From positions 1-33,475 of the forward strand of contig JAIEMT010000012.1 in assembly GCA_019751945.1 (NCBI GenBank): a stretch of DNA of 33,475 nt. The letters are read 5' to 3'. Origin of the DNA: a bacterium (GTDB taxonomy: Bacteria; Bdellovibrionota; UBA1018). Below are positions 1 to 8,220 of this stretch, one piece after another (within the stretch, counting starts at the first letter, position 1; each line of letters begins with the position of its first letter). The notes beneath the pieces are model-generated. The model ran no database searches and was not told the DNA's origin. It saw only the letters and a program-made list of their open reading frames with translations. The translations under genes were made by a program, and so were the position numbers.

Positions 1-48
1 TTTGTTTCATGCTTGAGATGAGGGGGATTGTATCAAATCAACTCTTAA

Positions 49-76
49 GACTTTCCAAACACACGCCGGCGCGAGT
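49..76 (+). repeat. 28-bp copy of HNH-gene segment (inverted relative to right edge)
   Basis: This segment matches the reverse complement of 33405-33432 at 27 of 28 positions. In the right-hand copy it encodes LSKHTPARV inside an HNH endonuclease. Here the frame opening at 9 reads the same LSKHTPARV residues, but the match stops abruptly on both sides and no HNH motif follows. It is best read as a remnant of a related HNH gene or as a dispersed repeat. The open frame from 9 to 314 that contains it has no family features and is not called as a gene. Confidence 0.6.
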
Positions 77-382
77 ACTCCTCCTCCACAAACTTTCAGC
101 TCAGCAAGTGCTCACCACCACCCCGTATTTTTCCATTCCCGCCCCTCGCACAGCCCATCCCCAGACGAAACCCAAACTTTCTCTGCGTATTTCCGACGAA
201 ATTAAAAAAGTTCGGCATTTCTGTGCGCAAAAACAGCTGAAATCCCGAAAGCTCAAAAAATTTTGTTTTGGTCAAGAGTGTGTTGTGTTTCTGCGACGCG
301 CAAAGTTTTTCTAAGACTCAATAACGCACGAAGTTATTTCTAAAAAAACCCAAACGGCTCCAGCACCTAACGCAGGTGCGTA
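77..382. other. Gene-poor left-edge region
   Basis: About 300 bases without a convincing gene. The open frame running through it to 314 gives a basic sequence with no recognisable motif and no protein-like pattern after the LSKHTPARV remnant. I see no clear promoter, RNA gene or repeat between 77 and 382. Confidence 0.4.
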
Positions 383-398
383 CGACTATCTCTAGTGG
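383..398 (+). promoter_or_regulatory. Upstream NrdR-box-like site
   Basis: The 16-mer CGACTATCTCTAGTGG agrees with the NrdR-box consensus acaCwAtATaTwGtgt at 11 of 16 positions, including the outer C-w-A and T-w-G-t-g positions. It starts exactly 31 bp before the stronger box at 414. That is three helical turns, the spacing usual for paired NrdR boxes in front of ribonucleotide reductase genes. Alone it would be weak; the spacing makes it credible. Confidence 0.5.
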
Positions 399-413
399 TA
401 TAAGTTTTTTTAC

Positions 414-429
414 CCACAACATATTGTGG
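414..429 (+). promoter_or_regulatory. NrdR box upstream of nrdJ
   Basis: The near-palindrome CCACAACATATTGTGG matches the NrdR consensus at 13 of 16 positions. NrdR is the ATP/dATP-sensing repressor of ribonucleotide reductase genes. With the box at 383-398 it forms the typical tandem pair, about 190 bp before the nrdJ start. The promoter itself is not clear. A TTGACA hexamer lies at 436-441 but has no well-spaced -10, and TATAAG at 399-404 lies between the two boxes. Confidence 0.65.
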
Positions 430-492
430 TAGTTTTTGACAGAAACTGAGGTTTCGGGGCACGCTTTAATTATCAGGATGATGATTTTTGGT

Positions 493-583
493 GACGGCCT
501 AGGACGGGTTGTCAGCGATCAAAATGATCGAAGTGTGGCGGATGAAACCGCCGTTGGATATTAAAACCAGTTCGGAGAACTGG
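493..583 (+). promoter_or_regulatory. Structured nrdJ leader with four tandem hairpins
   Basis: Four local stem-loops follow each other before nrdJ: 493-513 (7-8 bp with G-U pairs, 5-nt loop), 516-530 (6 bp CGATCA/TGATCG, AAA loop), 537-552 (5 bp GGCGG/CCGCC, 6-nt loop) and 567-583 (7 bp CCAGTTC/GAACTGG, GGA loop). None is followed by a T-run, so they are not ordinary terminators. The last ends 19 nt before the start codon, just before the ribosome binding site. I see no B12 box, so this is not a recognisable cobalamin riboswitch. An nrdJ RNA motif has been described by comparative genomics; whether this belongs to it cannot be judged here. Confidence 0.45.
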
Positions 584-602
584 GAAAAAAGAAGGAATCA
601 TC

Positions 603-3600
603 ATGGACAAGATGGATACAATGGAAAAAACCGAAAATTTCGAAACTCAAGCTGCAGAATTAAGCCTCACTGACGTGGAGCTGCTCAATCCCACCAACAA
701 GAACTTGCCCAAAGGGGGCAAGCTGTTGAAGACCGAGCCCATTGCGGGCAAGAAGCTTCAACCGGGTACTGGCAAAAAGCGCTCCGTCGGCTTTACGCGT
801 CATTTCACGGAAGCGGGTGTGAATCCGCTCGATGAGATCCGCTATGTGAAATCTTCTTCTAAGATTCGCGATACCGATGGTCGCACTGTCTTTGAAATGA
901 AGGACGTGGAAGTCCCAGCGGACTGGAGTCAGCTCGCGGTCGACATTCTTGTTTCAAAATATTTCCGCAAGGCGGGCGTGCCTGAAACGGGTCATGAGAC
1001 CTCGGTTCGGCAAGTCGTGAAGCGTGTTGCTCACACCCTCCGTACGGCAGGGGAAGAGTGGGGTTACTTTGAAGGGGAAACCGCTCAGGTCTTTGAAGAC
1101 GAGCTGTCCTACCTCCTCATTCATCAAATGGGCGCATTCAATTCGCCCGTGTGGTTCAACCTGGGCCTCTACCATGAGTACGGGATTGAGGGCTCTGGCG
1201 GGAACTTTGCTTGGGACCCAGTGGCGATGCGCGTTGTAGAAACGAAGAACGCCTACACTCGTCCTCAGTGTTCTGCGTGTTTCATTCAATCCGTGGATGA
1301 CGACCTCATGTCGATCTTCCAGCTCGTGAAAAACGAAGCTCGGCTGTTTAAATACGGTTCTGGAACGGGCACGAACTTCTCGAAGATTCGTGGCGCACAA
1401 GAAAAGCTCTCCGGCGGCGGCAACTCCTCTGGTTTAATGAGTTTCTTGGAAGTGTTCGACAAGGGCGCCGGTGCTACCAAGTCGGGTGGCACGACTCGTC
1501 GCGCTGCAAAGATGGTTTGTTTGGACATGGACCATCCCGAAATCAAAGACTTCATTACTTGGAAGAGCCGTGAAGAGCGCAAGGTCGCTGCCTTGATCGC
1601 TGCAGGTTATTCCTCCGACTTCAACGGTGAAGCTTATAAGACGGTTGCCGGTCAGAATTCGAATAACTCTGTCCGCGTCACCGATGACTTCATGAAGGCG
1701 GTCGATCAGGACGGCAAGTGGGAAACTCGTTCTCGCGTGGATGGCTCGGTAGTGGATACCTACAAAGCTCGCGACATGTGGAAGATGGTGGCGGAAGCCG
1801 CCTGGGCATGTGCGGATCCGGGTGTGCAATACGACACGACTATCAATGACTGGCACACCTGCTTGAACACGGATCGCATTTACGCCTCGAATCCGTGCTC
1901 GGAATACATGTTCTTGAACGACAGCGCCTGCAACCTGTCTTCGCTCAATTTGGTGAAGTTCCTGCGCGAAGACGGCAGCTTTGACATTGAATCGTATCGG
2001 AAGGCCTGCCGCGTGTTCATCGTGGCTCAAGAAATTTTGGTCGATCTCTCGAGCTACCCGACGGCGCAAATTGGTCAGAACTCGCATGACTATCGTCCGC
2101 TCGGTTTGGGTTACGCCAATCTCGGCACGCTGCTGATGTTGAAGGGCATTCCCTACGACAGTGATGCAGGTCGCGCTTGGGCAGGAGCTTTGACCGCCAT
2201 TATGTGTGGCCATGCTTACAAAGTGAGCGCTGAGGAAGCAGGTGTTCTCGGTGCTTTTGCTGGTTACACTGCAAACAAAGAGCCGATGCTTAAGGTGATT
2301 CGCAAACATCGCGATGCTGCTTACAAGATCGATGCGACGAAGTGTCCGCCAGAACTCGTGAAGGCTGCTCAAGAAGATTGGGATCAGGCTCTCGAAATCG
2401 GTGAGAAGAATGGCTACCGCAATTCCCAAGTGACTGTCTTGGCTCCCACGGGAACCATCGGTCTCTTAATGGATTGCGATACCACGGGCGTCGAACCCGA
2501 TTTTGCTCTGGTGAAGTTTAAGAAACTCGCTGGTGGTGGCTACTTCAAGATCGTGAACCAGTCTGTCACGGGAGCGCTGAAGAACCTCGCTTACACGGAT
2601 GACCAGATTGCTGACATTCTTCGCTACCTCTTGGGTGCGATGAACTTGGAAGGCACTCCGCACGTCAACCGCGATTGGCTGTTGTCGAAGGGCATGAAGG
2701 CTGAAGAAATTGCCAAGATTGAAAAAACCCTCCCGGGTACTTTTGAACTAACTAGCGCCTTCAACAAGTTTGGAATGGGCGAAGAGATTTTGAAGCGATT
2801 GAATGTTCCGGCTGAAGATTACAACAAGCCGACTTTCAATTTCTTAAGATACTCCGGCCTCACCAGCGAGCAGATTGCGCAGGCGAACGAAGCGATTTGC
2901 GGAACCATGACAGTGGAAGGCGCTCCTCATTTAAAGGAAGAGCATCTGGCTGTTTTCGATTGCGCCAATAAATGTGGAATGAAGGGGCAGCGTTTCATTG
3001 CTCCGATGGGTCATATTCGATTGATGGCGGCTGCCCAGCCGTTCTTGTCGGGTGCAATTTCTAAAACCGTCAATCTTCCGAATGAGAGCACGGTCGAAGA
3101 AATTCAGGACATCTACTACCAAGGCTGGAAGATGGGTCTGAAAGCTGTGGCCCTTTACCGAGATGGTTGCAAACTTTCTCAGCCGCTTTCGACGAAGACG
3201 GAAGAAAAACAGGAGAAGAAGGAAAAGCCAGCGGTTGCCGCCGCTGCAGTTGCAGCACCGATGGGCGCTCAACTGACCTTCGCACCGGTTCGTCGCAAGA
3301 TGCCGTCGAAGCGCTTGGGCTTTACTCAAGAATCTTCGGTGGCGGGACACAAAGTTTATCTGCGCACGGGTGAGTATGAAGACGGCACCTTGGGTGAAAT
3401 CTTCATCGACATGCACAAGGAAGGTGCAGCGTATCGCTCGATGATGAACTGTTTTGCAATCTCTGTGAGTCTGGGTCTTCAGTACGGGGTGCCCTTGAAG
3501 GAATTCGTGGATAAGTTCACCTTCACCCGATTTGAGCCGTCGGGAATGGTGGATGGGCATCCCAACGTGAAGCTGGCCACCTCGATCGTGGATTATATTT

Positions 3601-3923
3601 TCCGCGTATTGGGAATGGAGTACTTGGGACGCACGGACTTCTTGCAGATCAAGCCGAAGCCCCAGTTGGAAATGACTCTGGCTGAGCAGAAGCTTGCTCC
3701 GGCAGCAACGGCAATGGCCACTCCGTCATTGAGCCCCGCTCCGGTGAGCCCGATGGTGAGTCTGTCATCCGATCCCACGAACTCGGTCACTCACGGAGTG
3801 TCGAGCTTCTTGGCGGAGATGATGGGCGATGCACCCCCCTGCGATAGCTGTGGTCACACCACCGTCCGCAACGGCGCTTGTTACAAGTGCTTAAATTGCG
3901 GCAACAGTATGGGTTGTAGCTAA
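603..3923 (+). CDS. nrdJ: Adenosylcobalamin-dependent (class II) ribonucleoside-diphosphate reductase
   Basis: Reduces ribonucleotides to deoxyribonucleotides for DNA synthesis, using a B12-derived thiyl radical, so it needs no oxygen and no separate radical subunit. The 1106 residues carry the hallmark motifs of the large RNR barrel: the cysteine segment CSAC at 223-226, NPCSE at 430-434 with the active-site Cys432, CNLSSLNL just after it, and PTGTIG at 615-620. A Lys/Glu/Ala-rich linker near 860-885 leads to a TSCPD-like domain (about 895-1020). The protein ends in a zinc-ribbon tail with CxxC pairs and a terminal CS, as in NrdJ proteins. The first ATG is preceded by GAAGGA at 591-596, 6 nt away. 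Two NrdR-like boxes and a structured leader lie upstream. Its 3' end overlaps the convergent pseudouridine synthase gene by 4 bp, leaving no room for a terminator between them. Confidence 0.95.
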   Translation: MDKMDTMEKTENFETQAAELSLTDVELLNPTNKNLPKGGKLLKTEPIAGKKLQPGTGKKRSVGFTRHFTEAGVNPLDEIRYVKSSSKIRDTDGRTVFEMKDVEVPADWSQLAVDILVSKYFRKAGVPETGHETSVRQVVKRVAHTLRTAGEEWGYFEGETAQVFEDELSYLLIHQMGAFNSPVWFNLGLYHEYGIEGSGGNFAWDPVAMRVVETKNAYTRPQCSACFIQSVDDDLMSIFQLVKNEARLFKYGSGTGTNFSKIRGAQEKLSGGGNSSGLMSFLEVFDKGAGATKSGGTTRRAAKMVCLDMDHPEIKDFITWKSREERKVAALIAAGYSSDFNGEAYKTVAGQNSNNSVRVTDDFMKAVDQDGKWETRSRVDGSVVDTYKARDMWKMVAEAAWACADPGVQYDTTINDWHTCLNTDRIYASNPCSEYMFLNDSACNLSSLNLVKFLREDGSFDIESYRKACRVFIVAQEILVDLSSYPTAQIGQNSHDYRPLGLGYANLGTLLMLKGIPYDSDAGRAWAGALTAIMCGHAYKVSAEEAGVLGAFAGYTANKEPMLKVIRKHRDAAYKIDATKCPPELVKAAQEDWDQALEIGEKNGYRNSQVTVLAPTGTIGLLMDCDTTGVEPDFALVKFKKLAGGGYFKIVNQSVTGALKNLAYTDDQIADILRYLLGAMNLEGTPHVNRDWLLSKGMKAEEIAKIEKTLPGTFELTSAFNKFGMGEEILKRLNVPAEDYNKPTFNFLRYSGLTSEQIAQANEAICGTMTVEGAPHLKEEHLAVFDCANKCGMKGQRFIAPMGHIRLMAAAQPFLSGAISKTVNLPNESTVEEIQDIYYQGWKMGLKAVALYRDGCKLSQPLSTKTEEKQEKKEKPAVAAAAVAAPMGAQLTFAPVRRKMPSKRLGFTQESSVAGHKVYLRTGEYEDGTLGEIFIDMHKEGAAYRSMMNCFAISVSLGLQYGVPLKEFVDKFTFTRFEPSGMVDGHPNVKLATSIVDYIFRVLGMEYLGRTDFLQIKPKPQLEMTLAEQKLAPAATAMATPSLSPAPVSPMVSLSSDPTNSVTHGVSSFLAEMMGDAPPCDSCGHTTVRNGACYKCLNCGNSMGCS

Positions 3924-4879
3924 GCCCTGGGCCAGTCTTTAGGAAGTTGAGCCTCCACAATCAGTTCTGTTTGGTCACGCGTGGGGACCGCGAGCCTCCA
4001 CGCGTGCAACCAAATTCTTTCGGAAGCACCGCCCTTATAAATCGGATCTCCCAAAATCGGCATTCCTAGAGAAGCTAGGTGACAGCGAATTTGGTGCATC
4101 ACGCCGGTTTCAATTTGAATTTCCAAATCCCAGAGATTTTTTGAGAGCGGAGTCAGGCGTTGAATACTGGTGCGGGCTCTTAAAATTCTTCCTCGAAAAT
4201 CTTGGTTCGAAGTTCTCACGGCGATCATTTTTTTCTTCGACTTCGGATCGTGGGCGAGGGGAGTGGTAATGACCTTCGGAATGGTTCCTAAAGCCAGGAC
4301 CGCCTGCTTCTGATCGACAATGGCTCGATAGGTCTTTTTAACTTCTCCAGAACGCCAAGCCTGTTTCAGGCGCTTAAAATCTTCTGGAGTCTTCGCGAAA
4401 GCGAGCGCTCCACTGGTGCTGTTATCCAGGCGATGCAGAAGACCGGGCTCTTGAGAGTCCCCCAGCGCATTTTTCAAAGCCGGAAAATAGTTTAGTGCCA
4501 TTCCCACTGCGGTCTCCGTTTCCTTTTCAGTGAGGGGAACACTGGGCAAACCCGAGGGTTTGTTGAGAACAAGCAAGCTTTCGTCTTCGTAAAGAATCGC
4601 TTCGGAAGAAGGCGGATTTTTCATGGCCCGAGCGCTCCATCCGCTTACGTCAGCCAGTAGGCTTTCAAGAGCTTCGATTTCCACCTCATGTTCCCCCTCG
4701 GGGAGAACAAAATGAGAGGGGAGTGCCTTGCCGTTTCTACGAACTTTCTTTTCACTAAACCAAACCTTGAGCTTCCGACGACTGAGTTTGGGGCTTTGTT
4801 TTTGAAGGGCAGAGAGAAGAATCTGATCGAGGCGAAGTGCGGGTTCTCCCTGTTGAACGGTGATGGTACCGAAGCTCAC
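3920..4879 (-). CDS. RluA-family RNA pseudouridine synthase
   Basis: Predicted to isomerise specific uridines in rRNA or tRNA to pseudouridine. The 319 residues start with an S4-like RNA-binding region (about 16-60, with LRLDQIL and a Lys/Arg-rich helix). They continue into the catalytic domain with the family signature HRLDNSTSG at 149-157, where Asp152 is the expected nucleophile. Which member (RluC, RluD, TruC or other) cannot be told from sequence alone. The start codon overlaps the stop of the upstream VWA lipoprotein gene by 4 bp (ATGA), so it is probably translationally coupled and the last gene of the long operon. This is an odd place for an RNA-modifying enzyme and probably incidental. 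Confidence 0.9.
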   Translation of the reverse strand: MSFGTITVQQGEPALRLDQILLSALQKQSPKLSRRKLKVWFSEKKVRRNGKALPSHFVLPEGEHEVEIEALESLLADVSGWSARAMKNPPSSEAILYEDESLLVLNKPSGLPSVPLTEKETETAVGMALNYFPALKNALGDSQEPGLLHRLDNSTSGALAFAKTPEDFKRLKQAWRSGEVKKTYRAIVDQKQAVLALGTIPKVITTPLAHDPKSKKKMIAVRTSNQDFRGRILRARTSIQRLTPLSKNLWDLEIQIETGVMHQIRCHLASLGMPILGDPIYKGGASERIWLHAWRLAVPTRDQTELIVEAQLPKDWPRA

Positions 4880-5880
4880 GGGGCTTCCTGATAATCGATT
4901 TCAATCGAGTCCAACCCAGGCTTCAAGAAATCGAGTGGATTGTGAATGGTGATGGTTCCAGCTTCGGCATCGTATTCCCAAAGGCCCCCTTCCAAGGCAA
5001 TACCTGGTGCCAGTTTCAGGTCTCCATAATGGATTTCGAGCGAAGCAGGCAGGGGACGCGAATGGAGCACGATTCGGGTCGAATAGCTCATGGCCTTCTG
5101 TACTAAGATCTGCCCCAGTTCTTTGAGTGTTTCACCAAAGCTTTTCTGACACATCGGGAAGTACCGTCCCTGGGTCAGGTCGAGATACTCTTTCCAGCGG
5201 CTTTTTGGAAAGTCGATGGTGTTCTTGCCACAGCCGTCTTGAACAGTTGCAAGGATTCCAAAAGTGAAAATGCGCTTGTCTCGGCCGACTAGTCCACGGA
5301 GTTTTTTTACAAACTCTCGGGGTTCTATTTTTTTCGTGGCTTCGTTTTCATCTTCATCTGCGGTGGAAATAATAATGAGATCTGCTTTAGGGCGAATAAA
5401 GTAAGGATGATTCGTGAGGTGCTTCAAGAGAGGGAGGAAGGTCTTCTCATCCGTATCGCCCCGATTTCCCAGGCGATCAACTGCTCCTTGGAAAGCCTCT
5501 ACGGGATTCTTACTGCGGTAGTCGAGGGCTGTGGATGGGGTAAAGCCAATAAAGGGTTCTTCGTCAATGGTGGAAGAGATCAATCCCATACGCCAACGCA
5601 AGTCCTGATTGGCTTCCAAAAATCCTTCCATGAAGAGAAATGCGTTCGTACGAACCGCATGGTGCTTGCTCAGCATGCTTTCACTATTATCGATGGTCCA
5701 AATGATGTCCGCCTCTCGGTAGGGCAGGGTATCGTATCGAAGCAAAGAGTGTGTGATGTGTACGGCCTTGGGACCAGGAGCCGGATACAGAAAGGGAATG
5801 TTCTTGCTGCAAGCTGAAATCAGCAGGCAAGATGCCACAGTCGCTATCGGTACTACTTTGTGGAAGCGAATGGCAGCCAT
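4876..5880 (-). CDS. VWA-domain lipoprotein, fourth paralogue (CglB-like)
   Basis: The most divergent of four paralogous lipoproteins, 334 residues. The signal peptide ends in a lipobox LISAC with Cys24. A VWA domain follows, whose MIDAS motif DxSxS is D64-N-S66-E-S68, preceded by the hydrophobic strand ADIIWTI. A later acidic loop (ISTADEDEN) replaces the TDxDD loop of the other copies. The paired cysteines in QDGCGKN and FPMCQKSFGE are kept. Some family positions have drifted: SRYxQFF is SRWKEYL, and the C-terminal EQDEN is DAEAG. It probably sits in the outer membrane facing outward and binds a ligand or partner through the metal site. The start has no obvious ribosome binding site; a TTGACT-17-TACTTA element lies just upstream at 5894-5922. 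The gene overlaps the pseudouridine synthase gene by 4 bp. Confidence 0.85.
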   Translation of the reverse strand: MAAIRFHKVVPIATVASCLLISACSKNIPFLYPAPGPKAVHITHSLLRYDTLPYREADIIWTIDNSESMLSKHHAVRTNAFLFMEGFLEANQDLRWRMGLISSTIDEEPFIGFTPSTALDYRSKNPVEAFQGAVDRLGNRGDTDEKTFLPLLKHLTNHPYFIRPKADLIIISTADEDENEATKKIEPREFVKKLRGLVGRDKRIFTFGILATVQDGCGKNTIDFPKSRWKEYLDLTQGRYFPMCQKSFGETLKELGQILVQKAMSYSTRIVLHSRPLPASLEIHYGDLKLAPGIALEGGLWEYDAEAGTITIHNPLDFLKPGLDSIEIDYQEAP

Positions 5881-5893
5881 AGAAGGTGCTGCT

Positions 5894-5922
5894 TAAGTAG
5901 CTTTCGGATTACACAAAGTCAA
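5894..5922 (-). promoter_or_regulatory. Possible internal promoter before the fourth VWA gene
   Basis: On the minus strand TTGACT (5917-5922) and TACTTA (5894-5899) are separated by 17 bp, in the 55-bp gap before the gene. The -35 is good and the -10 weak. Transcription would start only a few bases before the ATG at 5880, giving an almost leaderless message, which would fit the missing ribosome binding site. Confidence 0.3.
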
Positions 5923-5935
5923 TAGATAAGATCAA

Positions 5936-6982
5936 CTATTCTGCGTGGTTCTGTTGCATTCCCGAGATGTACTTAATGCGAACCTGCTCTACCTTTTCCA
6001 GGGTAAAGGCCATGTTCGGGAAGTAGATCATGTTCTCGTCCTGCTCGAAGGTCCAGAAGCCGCCACTGTCCCGGTCTCCTCCAGGCAGAATCTTGCCGTC
6101 GTATTCCAGCCGAATGGTCGCTGGATCCGGAACGGATGGAAGGACAATGCGAGGTACGAAGGTTCCTACGCGTGAGACGATGTCTTGGCTCATCTCCGCC
6201 AGGTTCTGGCCAAACTTGGGCGAGCAAGCCGGGTAAACCTTGTTTTGGAAGCGATTGAAGAATTGGCTGTATCGGCTGGTGTAAAACGAGAAGGGAGATC
6301 CCGACTCTGCCGAGCAACCACCCACGTCCGGAGCACCAATCACTCCATAGACGAAGATTTGTTTCGCCGAACCCTTAAAGGCCATCAGATTGCGAGCCAC
6401 CGTAAGGGGGTCCAACTGAGGCAACGTGCTGGGGTCGCCTTGAATGTCGTCGTCCGTGTCTGTCATCAAGATGATGGCCAGAGCAGCACCCGGTCTAAAA
6501 AAGTGCGGGAAGTTGTGAATCACATTCTCAAGGGGCCGGAACATGCGTTCGTTCGCGTCGCCGTTCGTACCAAGCTTTGCTACGGCTTCTTTAAAGCGAT
6601 TTTCATTGTTGGAAGTAGTGCTGTCGAGACGATCATTCTTTTCGAACCCAATGAACGGCTCGTTACGAAGATCGGTCGAGATCAGGCCCATGCGCCAGTC
6701 GAGCTGCTTATGCTTCTTCGTGAACTCCTTCAGAAACAGAGCCGTGTTGTCGATCACCTGGTTCTGGTAGGTCTGCATGCTCGGGCTATTGTCGATTACC
6801 CAAACGATGTCGAGCTGAGCAAACCCGGAGTTGACGAAGCTCTGGATAGTTTCATCCAAAACCACGGGTTCACCTGGTCGAGGTAGCGGATAGAGATACT
6901 GCTTCTGATCGCCACAGCCCGAAAAGAAGAGTGCCGAAACCACTGCAAATACTGCGCTGAGTCTAAGTAGTTGAGTCCCCAT
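5936..6982 (-). CDS. VWA-domain lipoprotein, third paralogue (CglB-like)
   Basis: A 348-residue outer-membrane-type lipoprotein with a lipobox ending at Cys23 (FSGC). The VWA domain begins with LDIVWVIDNSPSM; the MIDAS residues are D64, S66 and S68. The second metal loop is ILMTDTDDD. The cysteine pair lies in GGCSAES and VYPACSPKFG and probably forms a disulphide. The C-terminal module contains GGFW, EQDEN and IYFP, shared closely with the second paralogue, also at DNA level (compare 6018-6060 with 7141-7185), so these two are the most recent duplicates. A strong ribosome binding site (GGGGGAGGA) precedes the ATG. By analogy with Myxococcus CglB it may be a surface adhesin of the gliding machinery encoded upstream. 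Confidence 0.88.
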   Translation of the reverse strand: MGTQLLRLSAVFAVVSALFFSGCGDQKQYLYPLPRPGEPVVLDETIQSFVNSGFAQLDIVWVIDNSPSMQTYQNQVIDNTALFLKEFTKKHKQLDWRMGLISTDLRNEPFIGFEKNDRLDSTTSNNENRFKEAVAKLGTNGDANERMFRPLENVIHNFPHFFRPGAALAIILMTDTDDDIQGDPSTLPQLDPLTVARNLMAFKGSAKQIFVYGVIGAPDVGGCSAESGSPFSFYTSRYSQFFNRFQNKVYPACSPKFGQNLAEMSQDIVSRVGTFVPRIVLPSVPDPATIRLEYDGKILPGGDRDSGGFWTFEQDENMIYFPNMAFTLEKVEQVRIKYISGMQQNHAE

Positions 6983-7012
6983 AATCCTCCCCCGAGGAAA
7001 TTTCCCACGGGC

Positions 7013-7042
7013 TACCTATCCTGCACTGGAGACTGGAGTCAA
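7013..7042 (-). promoter_or_regulatory. Possible internal promoter before the third VWA gene
   Basis: TTGACT on the minus strand at 7037-7042, followed by three bases and AGTCTCC, with a poor -10 (TAGGTA at 7013-7018, 18-bp spacing, or ATAGGT at 17). The TTGAC-NNN-AGTCTCC word recurs before the second VWA gene. This argues either for a conserved promoter or for upstream sequence copied with the gene. Confidence 0.3.
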
Positions 7043-7070
7043 CCCCCCCTCAAAATAAATCAGAGAGGCA

Positions 7071-8090
7071 CTACTGAACAGCTGGCACGTACGAGATCAC
7101 GACATCATTGATGGTTTCGAGCGAGAACGACAGGTCCGGGAAGTAAATCATGTTCTCGTCCTGTTCGTAGCTCCAGAAGCCCCCGTTATCTGGGCTGCCA
7201 CCTGGCAGGATCTTCCCGTCGTAAGTGAGCTTCAGGGTTTCTGGCATCGGCACCGTGGTGAGCGGAATTCGAGGTGTGTAGTTAATGATCTTGTTCACCA
7301 AGTCGCGTCCTAATTCCGCCAAGTTTTGTCCAAATTTCGGGTCGCAGGCCGGGTAGACCTGATACGGGAATTGGTCAAAGAACTGTTTGTAACGGCTGGC
7401 TTTGAAAGTGTAGCCGGTCGACTCTGCAGGGCAGTTCATGCCACCGATGTCAGGCATACCGAACACGCCGTAGAGCAGAACCGTGTTTCTGCCCTTGTAA
7501 GCTTTCAATTCCTTCGCCATCGCAACGGGATCGATCTTCACTGTGAGATCTACGCCCTCATCCACGTCGGTCACCAAAATTATGGCAAGTGCCGCATTTT
7601 TTCTGAAAAACCAGGAATTGTTCTTCATGACTTTTTTGAGAGGAGCAAACATCTGCTCGGTGGAGTCTCCACCCGTGCCGAGTTTGGCGACTGCATTTTG
7701 AAAGCGAGAAACCACGGAGTGACTCCTACTATCGAAAGCATCAGCCGGCTTCATGCCGATGTAGGGTTCGTCCGCGAGGTCGGTGGAGATCAATCCCATT
7801 CTCCAATTCAATCCGCCCGCCTTTCGAACGAATTCGTTGATGAACATGCTGGTGTTCGCAATGACTTGTTTTTGGTAGGTGCCCATACTCCCGCTGTTGT
7901 CGATCACCCACAGAATGTCGACGTCACCACCTTGGCGCATTTCCGCGCTCTGGAGATTGTGAATCATCTCCACTCGCGCGCCCGGCTCTTTAATTGGATA
8001 GACGAATTTTTTATTTTCCCCGCAGCCGCCCATGATGAGAGCACTGCCCACTAAAGCTGCAGCAAGCAGCTTCTTCAGCTTCCGATCCAT
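7071..8090 (-). CDS. VWA-domain lipoprotein, second paralogue (CglB-like)
   Basis: A 339-residue lipoprotein with Cys23 in the lipobox (MGGC). The VWA domain starts at about residue 57 with VDILWVIDNSGSM; the MIDAS residues are D64, S66 and S68. The acidic loop is ILVTDVDEG. The conserved cysteines are in GMNCPAES and VYPACDPKFG. The C-terminal part carries GGFW and EQDENMIYFP, as in the third copy. The MIDAS Asp lies 41 residues after the lipidated Cys, the same as in the first and third copies. A purine-rich ribosome binding site (GGGGGAAGAGGA) precedes the start. The 130-bp gap before it, the longest in the operon, holds promoter-like elements and a hairpin, so this and the following copies may be expressed separately from the upstream genes. 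Confidence 0.88.
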   Translation of the reverse strand: MDRKLKKLLAAALVGSALIMGGCGENKKFVYPIKEPGARVEMIHNLQSAEMRQGGDVDILWVIDNSGSMGTYQKQVIANTSMFINEFVRKAGGLNWRMGLISTDLADEPYIGMKPADAFDSRSHSVVSRFQNAVAKLGTGGDSTEQMFAPLKKVMKNNSWFFRKNAALAIILVTDVDEGVDLTVKIDPVAMAKELKAYKGRNTVLLYGVFGMPDIGGMNCPAESTGYTFKASRYKQFFDQFPYQVYPACDPKFGQNLAELGRDLVNKIINYTPRIPLTTVPMPETLKLTYDGKILPGGSPDNGGFWSYEQDENMIYFPDLSFSLETINDVVISYVPAVQ

Positions 8091-8114
8091 TCCTCTTCCC
8101 CCTGTTTTTCCCCA

Positions 8115-8158
8115 AGTAAGCGAAGAAAAAAGCTTACTCGCTCGGAGACTTACGTCAA
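8115..8158 (-). promoter_or_regulatory. Possible internal promoter and hairpin before the second VWA gene
   Basis: On the minus strand TTGACG (8153-8158) is followed, after 16 bp, by TAAGCT (8131-8136). The spacer contains AGTCTCC, as before the third copy. The -10 falls in one arm of a 7-bp hairpin (8115-8121 with 8132-8138, 10-nt loop). A second candidate, CATAAT at 8186-8191 with a poor -35, lies closer to the previous gene. None of these is strong alone. Confidence 0.3.
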
Positions 8159-8220
8159 TCCGAAACAGAAGGCTAGGCGCAGAGTATTATGATTTTTATT
8201 CTAAGAAAATATAAGGTGCG

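Noticed and set aside
9..314. 101-residue open frame at the left edge as a gene
   Set aside because: Apart from the short LSKHTPARV remnant it has no family features, no clear ribosome binding site and an implausible basic, low-complexity composition.
361..602. Cobalamin riboswitch before nrdJ
   Set aside because: Expected for a B12-dependent enzyme in some bacteria, but no B12-box-like sequence is present on the plus strand; the hairpins seen are local and do not form the multi-branched core.
1434..2429. 331-codon open frame antisense to nrdJ
   Set aside because: Lies fully inside the strongly conserved reductase gene, with no family features or sensible composition; a shadow frame.
8115..8138. 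Intrinsic terminator between the first and second VWA genes
   Set aside because: The 7-bp hairpin has its T-rich tract in the loop and no T-run after the stem on the minus strand.
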